Positions 21,401 through 29,910 of a DNA stretch of 64,000 nt are shown here, one piece after another (the first letter of the stretch is position 1; each line of letters begins with the position of its first letter). The translations under genes were made by a program, and so were the position numbers. The stretch covers positions 1-64,000 of the forward strand of contig JAISWI010000019.1 in the NCBI GenBank assembly GCA_031270865.1, written 5' to 3'. The stretch is from Oscillospiraceae bacterium (GTDB lineage: Bacteria > Bacillota > Clostridia > Christensenellales > Aristaeellaceae). The notes beneath the pieces are model-generated. The model was not told where the DNA came from. It made no database searches and saw only the letters and a program-made list of their open reading frames with translations.

Positions 21401-22159
21401 AGCAACCGCGTCGCGTACGCTTACCTGACCATCCAGCCCGATCGATCGCTCAGCGAGACCGCCGACAAGCGCCTGCAGGCGATCCGCGAGTTTACCCAGT
21501 TCGGCAGCGGGTTCCGCATCGCCATGCGCGACCTTGAGATCCGAGGCGCTGGCAACCTGCTGGGCGCTGAGCAGCATGGGTTCCTGTCCGCCGTAGGCTA
21601 CGACATGTATTGCAAACTGTTGGAGCAGACCGTGCGGGAAATGCGCGGGGACTTCACCGACGAGCCGGAGCCTATCGAGACGCGCATAGAGCTTCACGTG
21701 GACGCGTTCCTGCCAGGAGCGTACGTCGAGGACGAGAAGCAGCGCGTCGAGCTATACCAGAAGATAGCCGCGCTGCCAAACCGGATAGTCCGCGAGGACC
21801 TGGAGGAGGAGCTGACCGACCGGTTCGGCGACATCCCGCAGGAGGCGCGGGCGCTGCTGGATATCGCGCTGCTCAAGAACCTGGTGAACCGACTGGGGGT
21901 AGACCTGATCTCGCGGCGGGATGATATGATCAGGATGCGGTTCGCGCCGCTGGCGAAGCCCGATCCCGGCAAGCTGGTATCGGCGATAATGCGGGCCGAT
22001 CCCCGGCTGTCGCTGGGCGCGGGCGGGCAGAACGCGCTGATACTGCGCGGCGTCCGGGGCACGGACGACCGCGTCCTGGCCGAGACGCTCAAGGCGGTCG
22101 AGAAGGTTATGGACTATATGGAAGAGGAAGAAGAACCCGCGCGAAAGGAAAATGCGTGA
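18449..22159 (+). CDS. mfd: Transcription-repair coupling factor
   Basis: About 1236 residues. It displaces stalled RNA polymerase and recruits UvrA. The N-terminal UvrB-like part is followed by the polymerase-interacting region (KVGDFVVHESHGVGQYKGTVRL, YIQYHGADKLYIPTDQMDRVHKYIG). The RecG-like motor follows: GDVGYGKTEVALRAAFKAV (Walker A), VVDEEQRFG (Walker B), LSATPIPRTLHMSM, QLRGRVGRSNR. A TRCF C-terminal domain ends the protein. The ATG at 18449 has AAGGGGG 8 bases upstream; a TTG 24 bases earlier is less likely. Confidence 0.96.
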   Translation: MLDSRAERLSGGAAFANQLVQPLLEDIEYRRFAQTVIDRRAALAYAMAEPQKAYIAAGLRGSASRPILYVAPTEQQALRTAGDLTQLLGPGVSLFPPREVTFYHTAASSQEVAFRRVETMQAVASGRAAAVVASADALLTCLPPRGAFSAFMVTLSVGMSMPPKDLLARCVRMGYERVERVEAKGQCALRGGILDIYPTNAADALRIEFFDEEIDSMRVFSAQSQRSQSNLSEWTIPPASELPLTDEQAGAAADRLEESLYRAVNRQGRASGARGRAKPQPDGGMTDPLAMPALDEMRVDSFARTGTTEAKLTQYIQRSAEMIRAGAYPAGMEQFIPYCCPRVETLADWMEGAVVILDEPDKIRERCVISAQSFAEAFKAALERGEALPEQASLLADPDDLFASLAGTGDARRGVAMFSAFLRTTAGLKPDYVGKLEGVAASEYQGNTRELAADLKKWRGEGWRVAIMIGGAARGKRLTESLYDIGISCERPEDEARLNAPLTLIPRVLPASFSRGFVMPGARLALLSESDVYGGALRKARQMKSSGERIAAFTDLKVGDFVVHESHGVGQYKGTVRLSSEGRWRDYIYIQYHGADKLYIPTDQMDRVHKYIGGDSDAPRLNKLGGSEWRNQKARVKQSIRAMAFDLVKLYAKRASTRGHAFSPDTPWQAQFEEFFPYEETPDQLQAVADIKRDMESQTPMDRLLCGDVGYGKTEVALRAAFKAVMDGKQAAILAPTTVLTQQHYHTILERFKGFPVRCESVSRFKSPAQIKAILKNLEAGEIDILVGTHRLLAKDVRFKSLGLLVVDEEQRFGVAHKESIKNMKAAVDVLTLSATPIPRTLHMSMVGIRDMSLLETPPEERYPVQTYVMEYSDGIVRDAILRELGRGGQVYMVYNHVESIERMYERARDLVPEARIAIGHGQMREHVLEDVMVDFYDGKYDVLLCTTIIESGLDVPRANTLIVCESDHFGLSQLYQLRGRVGRSNRVAYAYLTIQPDRSLSETADKRLQAIREFTQFGSGFRIAMRDLEIRGAGNLLGAEQHGFLSAVGYDMYCKLLEQTVREMRGDFTDEPEPIETRIELHVDAFLPGAYVEDEKQRVELYQKIAALPNRIVREDLEEELTDRFGDIPQEARALLDIALLKNLVNRLGVDLISRRDDMIRMRFAPLAKPDPGKLVSAIMRADPRLSLGAGGQNALILRGVRGTDDRVLAETLKAVEKVMDYMEEEEEPARKENA

Positions 22160-23556
22160 TGGTACATATCAAGGATTTCGCGGGCAAGCGCGTCCACATG
22201 GTCGGGATAGGCGGGAGCAGCATGTCCGGGCTGGCCGAGCTGCTGATGAAACGCGGCTACAGCGTCTCCGGGACCGACCGCGAGGAGGGCTACATGCTGG
22301 ACATACTGCGCAGGCAGGGCGCGGAGGTGACAGCGGGCCACAACCCCGACGCGGTCAACGGCGCGGACCTGATCGTATACACGGCGGCCATCCCGCCGGA
22401 TAACCCCGAGTTGGTCCGGGCGGTGGGGCTTGGCATACCCGCGCTAACCCGCGCGGAGCTGCTGGGCCAGTTGATGCAGGGGCACCAACAGGCGGTCGGG
22501 GTGTGCGGGGCGCACGGGAAGACCACTACCTCCGCGATGCTGGCGCAGGCGTTGATAGGCGCGGGGTTTGACCCGACGGTGCACCTGGGCGGGCGGTTCG
22601 ACGCGATAGGCGGGAGCACGCGCGTAGGCGGCGAAGGGATGTTCGTGGCGGAGGCGTGCGAGTTCAACGCGAGTTTCCTGCAATTGCGCCCGACCATCGC
22701 CGTAGTGCTCAACATCGACGCGGACCACCTGGACTATTACCGCGACATCGAGCACATCCAGGAGACGTTCGAGCGCTTCGCGTCGCTGCTGCCGCCTGAC
22801 GGCGTGGTGGTCGGCAACGGCGACGACCCGCGCGTCCGCCAGCTGATGGACCGCGCCCACTGCCGGACGGTCTCGTTTGGAATAAATGACGGGAACAACT
22901 GGCGGCCCGGGAACCTTATGCTGGACGAGCGCGGGCGGCCCCGGTTCGGCGTAATCCATATGGGAAAACATGTCGCGGACGTGTCGCTGGCCGTGTACGG
23001 CGAGTTCAGCGTATACAACGCGCTGGCGGCGCTGGCGGCGGCGGTCGAGATGGGCGCGGAGCCGGAGCGGGCGGCGGCCGCGCTGAACGCGTTCCAGCCG
23101 GTGCACCGCCGTTTCGAGATCACCGGCACGGTGGACGGGGTGACCCTGGTCCACGATTACGGGCACAACCCGCCGGAGATGCGCAGCGCGACGCGCGTGG
23201 CCGCGATGCAGCCGCACAACCACCTTTGGGCGGTGATGCAGCCGCACACATACTCGCGCCTGAAGAGCCTGTTCGCCGACTACATCCACTGCTGCGACGA
23301 GGCGAGCACGATCCTCGTCACGGACATATTCGCCGCGCGTGAGGCCGATCCCGGCGATATCCACTCCGCTATGCTCGTTGAGGCGATGCGCGGCGAGGGC
23401 CTCGACGCGGTCTACACGCCCACATTCGACGACGCGGAGCGGTACCTTCGCGAGCGCTGGAAGCCGGGCGACCTGGCTCTTACGATGGGCTGCGGGAACA
23501 TCAACCTGCTCAACGCGCAGATTCAGGCGCATGGGGACAGCGTCAGGAAGGGGTGA
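22159..23556 (+). CDS. murC: UDP-N-acetylmuramate--L-alanine ligase
   Basis: A cytosolic peptidoglycan precursor ligase, about 465 residues. N-terminal Rossmann motif GIGGSSMSGLAELL, ATP-binding GAHGKTTTSAMLAQAL, central ECEF-like region EACEFNASFLQLRPTIAVVLNIDADHLDYY, and C-terminal VHDYGHNPPEMRSATRVA. The start overlaps the mfd stop (either GTG 22156 or ATG 22159). A standard murC, the last gene of the glmU-pth-mfd run. Confidence 0.95.
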   Translation: MVHIKDFAGKRVHMVGIGGSSMSGLAELLMKRGYSVSGTDREEGYMLDILRRQGAEVTAGHNPDAVNGADLIVYTAAIPPDNPELVRAVGLGIPALTRAELLGQLMQGHQQAVGVCGAHGKTTTSAMLAQALIGAGFDPTVHLGGRFDAIGGSTRVGGEGMFVAEACEFNASFLQLRPTIAVVLNIDADHLDYYRDIEHIQETFERFASLLPPDGVVVGNGDDPRVRQLMDRAHCRTVSFGINDGNNWRPGNLMLDERGRPRFGVIHMGKHVADVSLAVYGEFSVYNALAALAAAVEMGAEPERAAAALNAFQPVHRRFEITGTVDGVTLVHDYGHNPPEMRSATRVAAMQPHNHLWAVMQPHTYSRLKSLFADYIHCCDEASTILVTDIFAAREADPGDIHSAMLVEAMRGEGLDAVYTPTFDDAERYLRERWKPGDLALTMGCGNINLLNAQIQAHGDSVRKG

Positions 23557-23579
23557 GACCACTCGCGGGGTAGAGTGGG

Positions 23580-23690
23580 CGTATCCATCCCCTCGCGGTG
23601 GGATTCGCCCCGTCCCTTCTGTCGCTGAGGGTGACCTTGCCTCGCCCCCTGCCGCTCTCAGGCGACAGAGGGGCGAGGTTTGCCAAACTG
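23580..23690. repeat. Short inverted repeats before the STAND gene
   Basis: CTGTCGCTGAG and CTCAGGCGACAG form arms around a stretch of G/C-rich sequence, followed by AGAGGGGCGAGG. The same GGCAGAGG-GGCGAGGC motif occurs at 25489-25545 after the gene and at 32255-32275, so it belongs to a dispersed family. Confidence 0.6.
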
Positions 23691-23714
23691 TGGCAAAATG
23701 TGTCGTTCTTTCAC

Positions 23715-23745
23715 TTGACTTCCCAGTAAACACATAGCATATTAT
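23715..23745 (+). promoter_or_regulatory. Possible promoter of the STAND gene
   Basis: TTGACT then an AT-rich stretch with TATTAT at a spacing of 19. The spacing is long, so this is a weak call. Confidence 0.35.
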
Positions 23746-23775
23746 TACATAATCTTCCAAAACGAGCGGATACGT

Positions 23776-25482
23776 GTGCAAACACCACCGCCAAGTGTCT
23801 CCCAAGCCGCTGGAGCAGCGCATCCTGCTTTCCTTGTAACCGTCGGCGCGGGGATAGTGGTCGTATTAACCATCGTTTATCAAACAGTAATAAAGCACAT
23901 TGTTGAACGAATTATCAAGAAACTGGATCTTTTTTGGAAGAAACTCGCGTCGACCTTCAGGCCTCCACGCCCGTACAGGCTGCCCCGAGGACGTAACGAG
24001 TTCTTCATAAGCCGCGACGTTGAGCTCGGCGAGATGCGCGAACACTTTAAGCAACAGTCGGACACGCCTCTCATTCAGGTTATAAGCGCTCTGGGCGGGA
24101 TGGGCAAGACCTCGTTCGCGCTGGAGTACGCGCATAGGTACGGCTCGAAGCACAAGGGCGGCATCTGGTGGGTGGACGCCGCAAGGCTGTTTGACGATAT
24201 TGCCGATTTTCTCAAAGCCGCGGGCGTAACACAGGACCTAACTGAGAAAAACATCGTCAGCTGCTTGAACGATTGGTGCCGGAAAACAACCTCCTGGTTG
24301 ATAATATTCGACAACGTCGACAAACTGGAAGACATTCAGGAGTACCTGCCCCCTAGCGGGCGGGGTAGTGTCATAGTTACCACGCGCAACGGCCGCCTGT
24401 TCAAAGGGAGGGCAGCGCGTCAGATAGACCTCGACCCGTTGGATGTAGAATCCGCCGTGGAATTTTTAACGAAACGCGCAAAAGTCGAACCCAATCAATC
24501 CGCGCGGGATTTGATCGAAAGGTTGGGACGACTGCCGCTCGCGCTGGAGCAAGCCGCGTCCTATATGATTGAGAACAATATATCGTATGCCAAATACTAT
24601 GAATTGCTCGGGAGCTACGGCCTAAAACTACTAGATGAAGGCAAACCCATTGATTATAATGCCGTAGTAACGACAACATGGCAGATCAGCATGAATAAGT
24701 TGAGCGTAGCCGCGCGGCAGCTGCTGAACCTTCTATCATACATGTCGCATAACGATATATCGCTGAAAATCATCCTTGACCACGCCGATAAACTGCCCGA
24801 TCCGCTGGCGGGTGGTTGTCGCGATGAAATACACCTCTACGCTTTCGTCGCGGAGCTGACGAAGTATTCTTTCATCAAACATGATGGGAAGGAAGGGCTA
24901 TACTCCATGCATCCGCTAGCGCAGGAAGTGACAAGGGATGACCTTAGAGACGACAGCACGTATATTGACGCGGTTATACGGATTCTCGACAACGCGCTTC
25001 CGGATAAACTATTCAGGCGTGAGCACTTCGATACATTTCACGCGCTATTACCACATTTGGAGGCATCCCTAAGTTATCATCGTTCATACAGCGGATCAAG
25101 CGTTGACGAGGTAGAGACTGCTAACTGCTATTCTAAGATTGGTATTGGGTGCCGTAGCGATGGCCTCTATGACCTCGCGCTGGAGTGGTATGAGAAGGCT
25201 TTAACCATCCGTGTGAAGGCCTTGGGGCCTGAGCACACGGACACTGCCTCATCCTATAATAACATGGGTTTTACTTATGAAAAACTAGGCGACTACTCGA
25301 AAGCATTGGAATTATATCAGAGGGCGTTGGCAATCTTGGAAAAACGGTTGGGCAAAGATCATCCAAACACGAAAAAGGTAGTTCATAATATCGCCCGTGC
25401 TCAACAACCCCTGGCATCCACCCCCAGCCCAAAGCGCAAGCCCCTTTTCCGCAGACCGCCAACGCCCCCTCGCTCATTATAA
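23776..25482 (+). CDS. Membrane-anchored NB-ARC STAND ATPase with TPR repeats
   Basis: 568 residues starting with GTG. Residues ~17-39 form one membrane helix (FLVTVGAGIVVVLTIVYQTVI), followed by a basic stretch. The NB-ARC core shows Walker A SALGGMGKTS (Lys111), Walker B WLIIFDNVD (Asp179), a sensor-like VIVTTRNGR, GLPL-type GRLPLALEQA near 251, and an MHD-like MHPLAQEV near 378. Residues ~450-545 hold TPR units (YDLALEWYEKALTIRVKALGPEHTDTASSYNNMG and the next one). The protein fits the signal-sensing STAND architecture found in many prokaryotic immunity ATPases. Here the effector could be the N-terminal membrane segment. Its codon use is visibly less G+C rich than its neighbours, and similar short repeats flank it. 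A defence role is inferred. Confidence 0.85.
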   Translation: MQTPPPSVSQAAGAAHPAFLVTVGAGIVVVLTIVYQTVIKHIVERIIKKLDLFWKKLASTFRPPRPYRLPRGRNEFFISRDVELGEMREHFKQQSDTPLIQVISALGGMGKTSFALEYAHRYGSKHKGGIWWVDAARLFDDIADFLKAAGVTQDLTEKNIVSCLNDWCRKTTSWLIIFDNVDKLEDIQEYLPPSGRGSVIVTTRNGRLFKGRAARQIDLDPLDVESAVEFLTKRAKVEPNQSARDLIERLGRLPLALEQAASYMIENNISYAKYYELLGSYGLKLLDEGKPIDYNAVVTTTWQISMNKLSVAARQLLNLLSYMSHNDISLKIILDHADKLPDPLAGGCRDEIHLYAFVAELTKYSFIKHDGKEGLYSMHPLAQEVTRDDLRDDSTYIDAVIRILDNALPDKLFRREHFDTFHALLPHLEASLSYHRSYSGSSVDEVETANCYSKIGIGCRSDGLYDLALEWYEKALTIRVKALGPEHTDTASSYNNMGFTYEKLGDYSKALELYQRALAILEKRLGKDHPNTKKVVHNIARAQQPLASTPSPKRKPLFRRPPTPPRSL

Positions 25483-25488
25483 GTATGC

Positions 25489-25600
25489 GGAAGAACAGTC
25501 CCCCCCTGTCGCTTCGGCGGCAGAGGGGGCGAGGCCAAGCCAGCGACGTGGGGACTGTTACCAAATCCCACAACAGAGGAATCCTCTCCCAACCACACAT
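25489..25600. repeat. Short inverted repeats after the STAND gene
   Basis: Contains CCCCCTGTCGC...GCGGCAGAGGGGG arms and a wider CAGTCCCC...GGGGACTG pair (about 25498-25558). It resembles the repeat at 23580-23690 on the other side. The rest of 25601-25716 shows nothing beyond the ribosome binding site of the next gene. Confidence 0.55.
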
Positions 25601-25716
25601 CCGCGCATATCCCCGCCCTGCCGCGCATAAGGTTCCCCGTAGTTACCCGCATGGGGCGAACCGGCCGCAAGGCCGACACAGCCCCGCATGCGCGGCGTGG
25701 GGAGGAATTCAACCTA

Positions 25717-27243
25717 ATGGATATGCAGATCGTTCGCAACAATGTGGCATTCGAGCGCCTGATCAGCGAGGCGAATGAGCAAACCGTCGTCGAGGGCGAG
25801 GTCGCCTTGCCGGGCGGGATCCGGGACGAGGCCCACATCCTCCACACGGACGCGCGGCTCACGATCGACGACACCCAGATACTCACCGACCGCATCGCTG
25901 TAAACGGCACGGTGGTATTCCAGATACTCTACACCCAGGGCGACGCCAAGCCCCGCGCGCTTGAGGCGTCCAGCGCGTTCACCCACCAGATGCCCCTGCC
26001 CGGCGTTGATACCCACGCGCGGCTGGCAGCGTCCGGCGGCGTGCTGGAGGCCCGCAGCCAGGCGGTGTCGGGGCGGCTGCTGCTTCACGCCGCGCTGGCC
26101 ATCAACGCCCGGGCGCTGATGCATACCCCGCTGGCCGTCGTCTCCGGCGTGAACGCGCTGCCCGGGCTGGAGAGCAAGGCAGTCTCCGTGACGCTGACCC
26201 GGCATGTGGGCGAGGCCGCCTCAACTACCATGCTGCGCGAGGAGTTCGACCTGCCAGCCTCCGCCGGGATATCCGAGACGCTGTACGCCCGCGCTTACCC
26301 ATATGTCCGCAAGGTGCTCTCCACCAACGGCAGCGTCGAGGTCGGCGGCGACCTGTCCATCGACGCGTACCACGTCTCCGCGCTGCCCGACAAGCCCCTG
26401 ACCATCACCCACCACACGATACCCTTCGACGTGAGCATGGCCATCGCCGCCACGGACGGCGAGGAGGTCAACGTCCGCGTCGGGCTGAAGGACATCGCGG
26501 TATCCAGCGTGGACGCGGGCGAGGGCGCAAGGGTGCTCCGCGCGGAAGGATTGATCCAGACCGCCGCCTCCGCCAGCCGTGAGGATACAGTCGAGACGCT
26601 GGCCGACGCGTATACATTGTCCGGCGACATGGTCCAGCTCACGCGCGAATCCGTCTCGCCAGTGGCGCGTGAGGTCGCGGCGCAGTCGGTCCAGTCCGGC
26701 AAGCTGATGTTTGAGCTGCCCGACGACGCGTCGCCCGTGCGCAGCGTGCTCGCGGCTTACATCAACCCCATCGTGGCCGAATCCAGCGCGTTGGGCGACC
26801 GCCAGCGCGTGACCGGGGTGCTCCACTCAACCGTCGTCTACCTGCCGTTCGGCGGCGACGCGCCCGTCTCCGCCAGCGCGGATACGCCCTTCGAGGCGCT
26901 GTTCCAGGGCGCGCTGCCCGCTAACGCGTGGATCAGCGTGGACGCGCAGGAGGTCGAGGCCGCGGCGATCACGGCGGACCGCGTGGAATTATCCTACAGG
27001 ATGTGCATGGACGCGGACGGCTACGAGCTGGGCAGCGCGTCCCTGCCAACCGACGTCTCGGCGCAGGCCGTGCCCGTGAGCAAGGGCGGCATCGTGATAG
27101 TCTATCCCGGCCAAGGCGACACGCTCTGGGACCTCGCGCGGAAGTACAGGGTCACGCAGGACTCCATCCAGAGGATCAACCCCAGCATGAAGACCGTTCA
27201 GGCTGGAAAGCCCGTTCTGGTGTTCCAAAGACAGAAGGCGTAA
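25717..27243 (+). CDS. SPOCS-domain (DUF3794) and LysM protein, probable spore-envelope factor
   Basis: 508 residues. The ATG at MDMQIVRNNV has GGAGGAA upstream; the earlier in-frame ATG has no support. It contains repeated SPOCS/DUF3794-like segments (for example VVEGEVALPGGIRDEAHILHTDARLTIDDTQILTDRIAVNGTVVFQILY and the related segments near residues 190 and 360). The C-terminal LysM (YPGQGDTLWDLARKYRVTQDSIQRINPSMKTVQAGKPVLV) binds peptidoglycan. Such proteins are typical of endospore-forming Clostridia, so the gene argues that the host sporulates. A strong terminator follows. Confidence 0.85.
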   Translation: MDMQIVRNNVAFERLISEANEQTVVEGEVALPGGIRDEAHILHTDARLTIDDTQILTDRIAVNGTVVFQILYTQGDAKPRALEASSAFTHQMPLPGVDTHARLAASGGVLEARSQAVSGRLLLHAALAINARALMHTPLAVVSGVNALPGLESKAVSVTLTRHVGEAASTTMLREEFDLPASAGISETLYARAYPYVRKVLSTNGSVEVGGDLSIDAYHVSALPDKPLTITHHTIPFDVSMAIAATDGEEVNVRVGLKDIAVSSVDAGEGARVLRAEGLIQTAASASREDTVETLADAYTLSGDMVQLTRESVSPVAREVAAQSVQSGKLMFELPDDASPVRSVLAAYINPIVAESSALGDRQRVTGVLHSTVVYLPFGGDAPVSASADTPFEALFQGALPANAWISVDAQEVEAAAITADRVELSYRMCMDADGYELGSASLPTDVSAQAVPVSKGGIVIVYPGQGDTLWDLARKYRVTQDSIQRINPSMKTVQAGKPVLVFQRQKA

Positions 27244-27277
27244 GGACCGATCCGGCGCTTTTAAGGCAATCTTGTAA

Positions 27278-27314
27278 ACTCGCGGCGGGAACCTGCCGCG
27301 AGTCTTGTTTTTTA
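27278..27314 (+). terminator. Rho-independent terminator after the SPOCS-LysM gene
   Basis: ACTCGCGGC, an 8-base loop, GCCGCGAGT, then CTTGTTTTTT. Confidence 0.9.
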
Positions 27315-27375
27315 TCGGCAATGGGGGCTATAATAGGAGTGGACGGCGTGGACAAGCGCCGCCAGGGAGGCGCCT

Positions 27376-28152
27376 ATGTACACCGTCATGCTGGTAACGG
27401 ATCAACCAAGGGTGCTAGCCAACTTCGAGCGTTTCGAGCGTTGGGAGGATCTGGGGTACACCCGGCCCCTGCTGTTCACAAGCGCGGCGGACGCGCTGAC
27501 CGCCCTGACTAGCCGCGCCGTGCACGCGGTAAGCGTGGACGTGCCGCCCGGGGAGAGCGCCGCGCTGTACGACCGCCTCCACGGAATGAGCATGTTCTTC
27601 CTGGAGCCTGTCTCCGATCCGGACGCGCTGGCCGCCGTGCTGGAGCGCATGTCGCGGATGATAGAGGCGCGGTCCGCGTCAGCCGCCAGCGAGCGGTCGC
27701 CCATGCTGCGCGAGACATTCTTCCAAACCCTGCTCGACGGGCTGATGCACTCCCAGAGCGTCATGCGCAACCGCCTGAACCTGCTGGGCTTGCCCGCCGC
27801 CGCCGACGCGCCGTGCTTGCTTGCCACGCTGCGCATGGAGAACGGCGAGGAATACCTGCGCGAGGTCTGGCGTTACGGCAGGGCGCGGCTGACGATGGCC
27901 CTGCGCAAGTTCCTCCAGCGCGATACCGGGGGCGTCGCCTATACGTTAAGCGGGCTACGCGCCGGATCGATGCGCCTGCTGGCCTGTCCGCTCTCTCCTA
28001 TGGACGCGGCGACGCTGCGCCAGCAAGCGCGGGATTACCTCGACGGGCAGATCATCCGCGTGGAGGAGTTCCTGGGCCTGGACCTGCGCATGGACACTGT
28101 GGAGGACCTGGACGGGCTTAAGGCCCTGCTGCATATCACGCCGCGTGAGTGA
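27376..28152 (+). CDS. Degenerate receiver-like regulator without DNA-binding domain
   Basis: 258 residues. The N-terminus (YTVMLVTDQPRVLANFERFERWEDLGYTRPLLFTSAADALTAL) resembles the receiver domain of YesN/AraC-type clostridial response regulators. The acidic pocket is reduced and no clear phospho-Asp is visible. The C-terminal half (from MLRETFFQTLLDGLMHS) resembles the linker region of such proteins, but no helix-turn-helix follows. GGGAGG lies 6 bases before the ATG. It precedes a small membrane protein with overlapping start. Role unknown. Confidence 0.5.
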   Translation: MYTVMLVTDQPRVLANFERFERWEDLGYTRPLLFTSAADALTALTSRAVHAVSVDVPPGESAALYDRLHGMSMFFLEPVSDPDALAAVLERMSRMIEARSASAASERSPMLRETFFQTLLDGLMHSQSVMRNRLNLLGLPAAADAPCLLATLRMENGEEYLREVWRYGRARLTMALRKFLQRDTGGVAYTLSGLRAGSMRLLACPLSPMDAATLRQQARDYLDGQIIRVEEFLGLDLRMDTVEDLDGLKALLHITPRE

Positions 28153-28339
28153 CCTGGCCAAGCTGACGCTGATAGTCCTGCCGCTGCTGCCGCTGGGCGT
28201 CGCCCAAATGGTCTACGCGGTCAAGCGGCGCGGGAAACTGCCCGTGAAGTTCGCCGTGATGTTCTTCGCCAGCGGCGCGGTAACGCTGGCGTTTGCCGCC
28301 GCGCTGTGGGTTATCGGGGCGCGGATGCTGTCGGTATGA
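28145..28339 (+). CDS. Small two-helix membrane protein
   Basis: 64 residues starting with GTG that overlaps the previous stop by 8 bases. Two hydrophobic helices (LTLIVLPLLPLGVAQMVYAV and FAVMFFASGAVTLAFAAALWVIG) are joined by a basic loop. Not recognised. The overlap with its upstream neighbour and the short gap to the yybS-like gene support a real, cotranscribed gene. Confidence 0.55.
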   Translation: MSDLAKLTLIVLPLLPLGVAQMVYAVKRRGKLPVKFAVMFFASGAVTLAFAAALWVIGARMLSV

Positions 28340-28348
28340 GGATTTATT

Positions 28349-29464
28349 ATGAATGAGGAAGACGCCCGAGACCTGCGCGCGCTGGATTCCCCGCCGGGAA
28401 GCCAGCCGATCCCCCAAAACTGGCTGACGCCACGGGGCGCGGCGGGCTGGATCACGGCGGCGGCGGTCGCCTCTGTAACCGCGTGGCTGGGCTGGAGCTT
28501 CGCGCCCGCGCTCGCGCTGCCGACCATGGCGCTGGTAATGCCCGCTCTGCTGCTTTGGGGGGCGAGGCGTGGCGGGGCCGCCGCCGCCGCGCTGGGAACG
28601 GCCGCGCTTTCAGCGGCGATCGCGTACTCCACGCCGGCCTGGACAGCGGGATGCGCCCCGCTGGTATTGTTGCCCGCAATCGTGTTCCGCTATGTATGCG
28701 CGAGGCGGCGCTTGCCGTTCTCTACCACGTGGGTGGGATGCCTCGCGTGCCTGCTGGGAAGCGCGATGCTGGCATTCCGGCTGGTGTGGGCACGGCTGGG
28801 CGACAGCCCCGTCACGTACGCGCTGGCCGCGCTGGAGCGGTGGCTTAACACATCCTCGCAAGCCGGGGCGACGCTGCTGGAGGCGTATCGGTTCGGGCTG
28901 GCGCGGATAGGGAGCGAGCCGTTCGCGCTGCAATTCGGCAGCGGGGTATGGATCGCCCCGTCACAGCGCGGCGAGCTAATCAACAGCCTGATCTCCACGC
29001 TGGGCGCACTTGCCCAGTCATACCTGCCCACCGCGTTCATATCCGGCTCGGTGCTGGGCGCGACGCTGTGCGCGGCTGTCTCGCCCGACGGCAGCCCGAA
29101 CGGCGCTCCCCCATTCGCGAAGTGGCGCATACCCTTCAGGGGACCCGCCGGGATATTCATGTCGGTAGCGCTGGTCTTGTTCGCGCTCAACCTGCTGTCA
29201 GGCGGCGCGTTCGAGATGGCCTCATCGCTGGCAGTCGCGGCGGCGCAGACCGGATTGCAGATTCAGGGCGCGGCGGCGCTTGAGTCCAGGCTTGGCAGGC
29301 ACGGCTTGCCGCTTATCACGCGCCGGGCGTTGATCGTGGTATGCTTTGCCATACTCGGCATATTCCTTACTATACTGGGATTGGTCGTCTCGCTCCGGCA
29401 CACGCGCCGGACCGCGAAGCCCGAAGGCGGGGAAGACAGCGCGGCAAAAGGAGGATCCCTATGA
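28349..29464 (+). CDS. YybS-like (DUF2232) integral membrane protein
   Basis: 371 residues with eight or so hydrophobic helices. It sits directly before rplI and dnaB, as YybS does in Bacillus (yybS-gdpP-rplI-dnaB); gdpP is absent here. Features such as [18 protein letters not shown], the long central extracellular segment and the final helix [16 protein letters not shown] fit this family of unknown function. The stop overlaps the rplI start (ATGA). Confidence 0.75.
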   Translation: MNEEDARDLRALDSPPGSQPIPQNWLTPRGAAGWITAAAVASVTAWLGWSFAPALALPTMALVMPALLLWGARRGGAAAAALGTAALSAAIAYSTPAWTAGCAPLVLLPAIVFRYVCARRRLPFSTTWVGCLACLLGSAMLAFRLVWARLGDSPVTYALAALERWLNTSSQAGATLLEAYRFGLARIGSEPFALQFGSGVWIAPSQRGELINSLISTLGALAQSYLPTAFISGSVLGATLCAAVSPDGSPNGAPPFAKWRIPFRGPAGIFMSVALVLFALNLLSGGAFEMASSLAVAAAQTGLQIQGAAALESRLGRHGLPLITRRALIVVCFAILGIFLTILGLVVSLRHTRRTAKPEGGEDSAAKGGSL

Positions 29465-29910
29465 AAGTTATATTCCTGGAGGACGTGCCAGGCACGGGCA
29501 AGAAGGACCAGATAGCGGCGGTGTCGGACGGTTACGCCCGCAACTTCCTGCTGCCCCGCAAGCTGGCGCGTGAGGCCACGCCCGACGCGCTCAACGCTAT
29601 CCAACGCGCCAAGTCCGCGGAACAGCACCGCGAGGTAAAGCGTAAGCAGGACGCGGAGGAACTGGCCCGCAAACTCAACAAGGGCGCGATCGTCGTCGCC
29701 GCCCGCCACGGCGAGAGCGACCGTCTCTACGGCTCGGTCACCGCTCAGGAGATCGCGGAGGCGCTCAACGCGCAGTACCACGTTAACATTGAGAAACGCC
29801 GCGTCGAGCTGCCCGAACCCATCCGCGCCCTGGGCGAATACCCGGTCACGGTCTGGCTTTACGCCGGGGTCGAGGCCAACATGATAGTCAAGGTGGCGGC
29901 CAAGGCGTAA
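29461..29910 (+). CDS. rplI: Large ribosomal subunit protein bL9
   Basis: 149 residues. [36 protein letters not shown] is the conserved N-terminal RNA-binding domain, followed by the long connecting helix and the C-terminal domain ([49 protein letters not shown]). GGAGG lies upstream. Translationally coupled to its neighbours on both sides. Confidence 0.97.
   Translation: MKVIFLEDVPGTGKKDQIAAVSDGYARNFLLPRKLAREATPDALNAIQRAKSAEQHREVKRKQDAEELARKLNKGAIVVAARHGESDRLYGSVTAQEIAEALNAQYHVNIEKRRVELPEPIRALGEYPVTVWLYAGVEANMIVKVAAKA

Noticed and set aside
22444-23823. A 459-codon frame opposite murC
   Set aside because: Shadow of murC with Arg/His-rich low-complexity sequence and no motifs.
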